NCBI GenBank assembly: GCA_046728155.1
Contig: JBKPDY010000062.1
Coordinates: forward strand, 1 to 12,847
Length of the DNA: 12,847 nucleotides
DNA from: CAWDLX01 sp046728155
GTDB lineage: Bacteria; Actinomycetota; Actinomycetes; Mycobacteriales; Micromonosporaceae
Direction: 5' to 3'
Shown: one piece after another, positions 12,150-12,847 of the stretch
How the letters are laid out: every line of letters begins with the position of its first letter
Position numbering within the stretch: position 1 is the first letter of the stretch
Notes under the pieces: generated by a model
Database searches by the model: none
The model's input: only the letters and a program-made list of their open reading frames with translations
What the model was told of the DNA's origin: nothing
Program-made: the position numbers and the translations under genes

Positions 12150-12847
12150 TCAATCACCTTGGCCGTCCACGCTGGGCTCTACTGTGGACAGTAAGGTGAG
12201 CGACCCTTCGATGAGACCGCCATCGCCGAGGACGACGGTCACCGCCTTCGCCGGGGCGAGGTACTTGGCCGCCGCCTCGGCCACCTCGTGCCGATCCGCC
12301 GCGGCGAGCCGAGTCGCGTGCTCGGCCAGGAAGTCAAGCCGCAGCCCGTACCCGGCGTAGGTGCTGGCGAGGCTGGCGAGTCCGGACTGGGTGGACATCC
12401 CGAGCAGGAGCGACCCGAGCGCGTACTGGCGAGCCTGCTCCAACTCGGCGTCGGTGGGCGCGATTGTCGCGATGCGGCCCAACTCGTACCAGGTCTCCAG
12501 CAGCGCGGGCGCGGTCACCTCGGTCGCCACGTCGGCCGCGAGAACCAAAGATGAGCCCGCGATCGAATGGTCCACAGAGGAGTGTGGGCTGTAGGTGTAC
12601 CCCTTGTCCTCGCGGATGTTCTCGACCCAACGGGAAGAGAAATAGCCGCCGAAGACGAGGTTCGCCAGCTGCAGGGCGGCGTGGTCGGGGTGGGTACGGC
12701 CGACCGCCGGCAGGGCCAGCCGTAGCGATGACTGCACCGCGCCCGGACGGTCGGCCAGGACTATCGGACCGATCTCCAACGGCGGGATGGGCGGCAGTTG
12801 GCCACCGGCGCCCGGCCCCGTCCACGGGCCCAGCGCCGCCTCCACTG
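12150..12847 (-). CDS. M16 family peptidase, C-terminal part
   Basis: The visible 231 residues are the C-terminal (M16_C) half of a pitrilysin/processing-peptidase-like protein; the start lies beyond the right edge. D-R-P-G-A-V-Q-S, G-G-Y-F-S-S-R and N-I-R-E-D-K-G-Y-T-Y are typical of this half. In active enzymes the Arg and Tyr of R-E-D-K-G-Y-T-Y (R78 and Y83 of the visible part) help bind substrate and stabilise the transition state. Whether the HxxEH zinc site exists cannot be seen. M16 proteins in bacteria often come as a catalytic/non-catalytic pair in adjacent genes, and this one could be either partner. It ends at TGA 12150, slightly overlapping or just ahead of nudC. Confidence 0.9.
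   Translation of the reverse strand, partial: VEAALGPWTGPGAGGQLPPIPPLEIGPIVLADRPGAVQSSLRLALPAVGRTHPDHAALQLANLVFGGYFSSRWVENIREDKGYTYSPHSSVDHSIAGSSLVLAADVATEVTAPALLETWYELGRIATIAPTDAELEQARQYALGSLLLGMSTQSGLASLASTYAGYGLRLDFLAEHATRLAAADRHEVAEAAAKYLAPAKAVTVVLGDGGLIEGSLTLLSTVEPSVDGQGD

Noticed and set aside
12183..12191. DnaA-box-like TGTGGACAG
   Set aside because: Isolated, one mismatch, and inside the M16 coding region.

Overview
The window is high-GC DNA with strong G/C preference at third codon positions, GTG and TTG starts, a WhiB-family regulator and UvrD2. This points to an actinomycete. Codon style and intergenic repeats suggest Micromonosporaceae, but that is inference. The order PDZ protein / zincin-like protein / ThiF-like protein / ABC1 kinase / whiB7 / uvrD2 / nudC matches, from memory, the Mycobacterium tuberculosis Rv3194c-Rv3199c neighbourhood, so most of this is an old conserved actinobacterial block rather than an island.

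Layout. Positions 1-425 (minus) hold the N-terminal part of a membrane-anchored YlbL/Lon-like PDZ protein, divergent from a DUF2342/Zincin_2 protein (501-1706, plus). Two minus-strand genes follow: an unrecognised protein of possible GT-A-like fold (1746-2363) and a YgjP/DUF45 zinc metallopeptidase (2412-2984). Plus-strand genes then encode a 55-aa zinc ribbon (3194-3361), a ThiF/TOMM-like protein that keeps four cysteines but lacks a nucleotide-binding glycine loop (3499-4578), and an ABC1/UbiB-type atypical kinase (4858-6183), ended by a 13-bp hairpin that may serve both strands. The right half is on the minus strand: an M16 peptidase (partial), nudC, a coding-like remnant, a frameshifted MFS transporter, uvrD2, whiB7 and a 49-aa basic protein.

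The most interesting part is the leader of whiB7 (6902-7500, read on the minus strand). It has, in order: a WhiB7-type promoter (AAATT, 3 bp, -35, 18 bp, -10), a small hairpin, a ribosome-binding site, a 113-codon upstream ORF with gene-like codon use, a 19-bp imperfect hairpin containing the uORF stop codon, an overlapping intrinsic terminator with a short U run, and then the whiB7 ribosome-binding site. The 19-bp hairpin shares GAGG with the base of the terminator stem, so the two exclude each other. A ribosome finishing the uORF should open the first hairpin and permit termination; a ribosome slowed earlier by an antibiotic should let it form and switch whiB7 on. uORF-controlled attenuation of whiB7/wblC is known in actinobacteria; the exact structure and the long uORF here are read from this sequence.

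Other points are a 2-base frameshift in the MFS gene next to another apparent gene remnant, a NudC lacking its zinc cysteines, a shared intergenic repeat at 4781 and 7543, a 17-bp tandem repeat feeding into the 6236-6268 terminator, and DnaA-box-like sites upstream of the ThiF-like gene. No rRNA, tRNA, CRISPR array, insertion sequence or prophage was seen.
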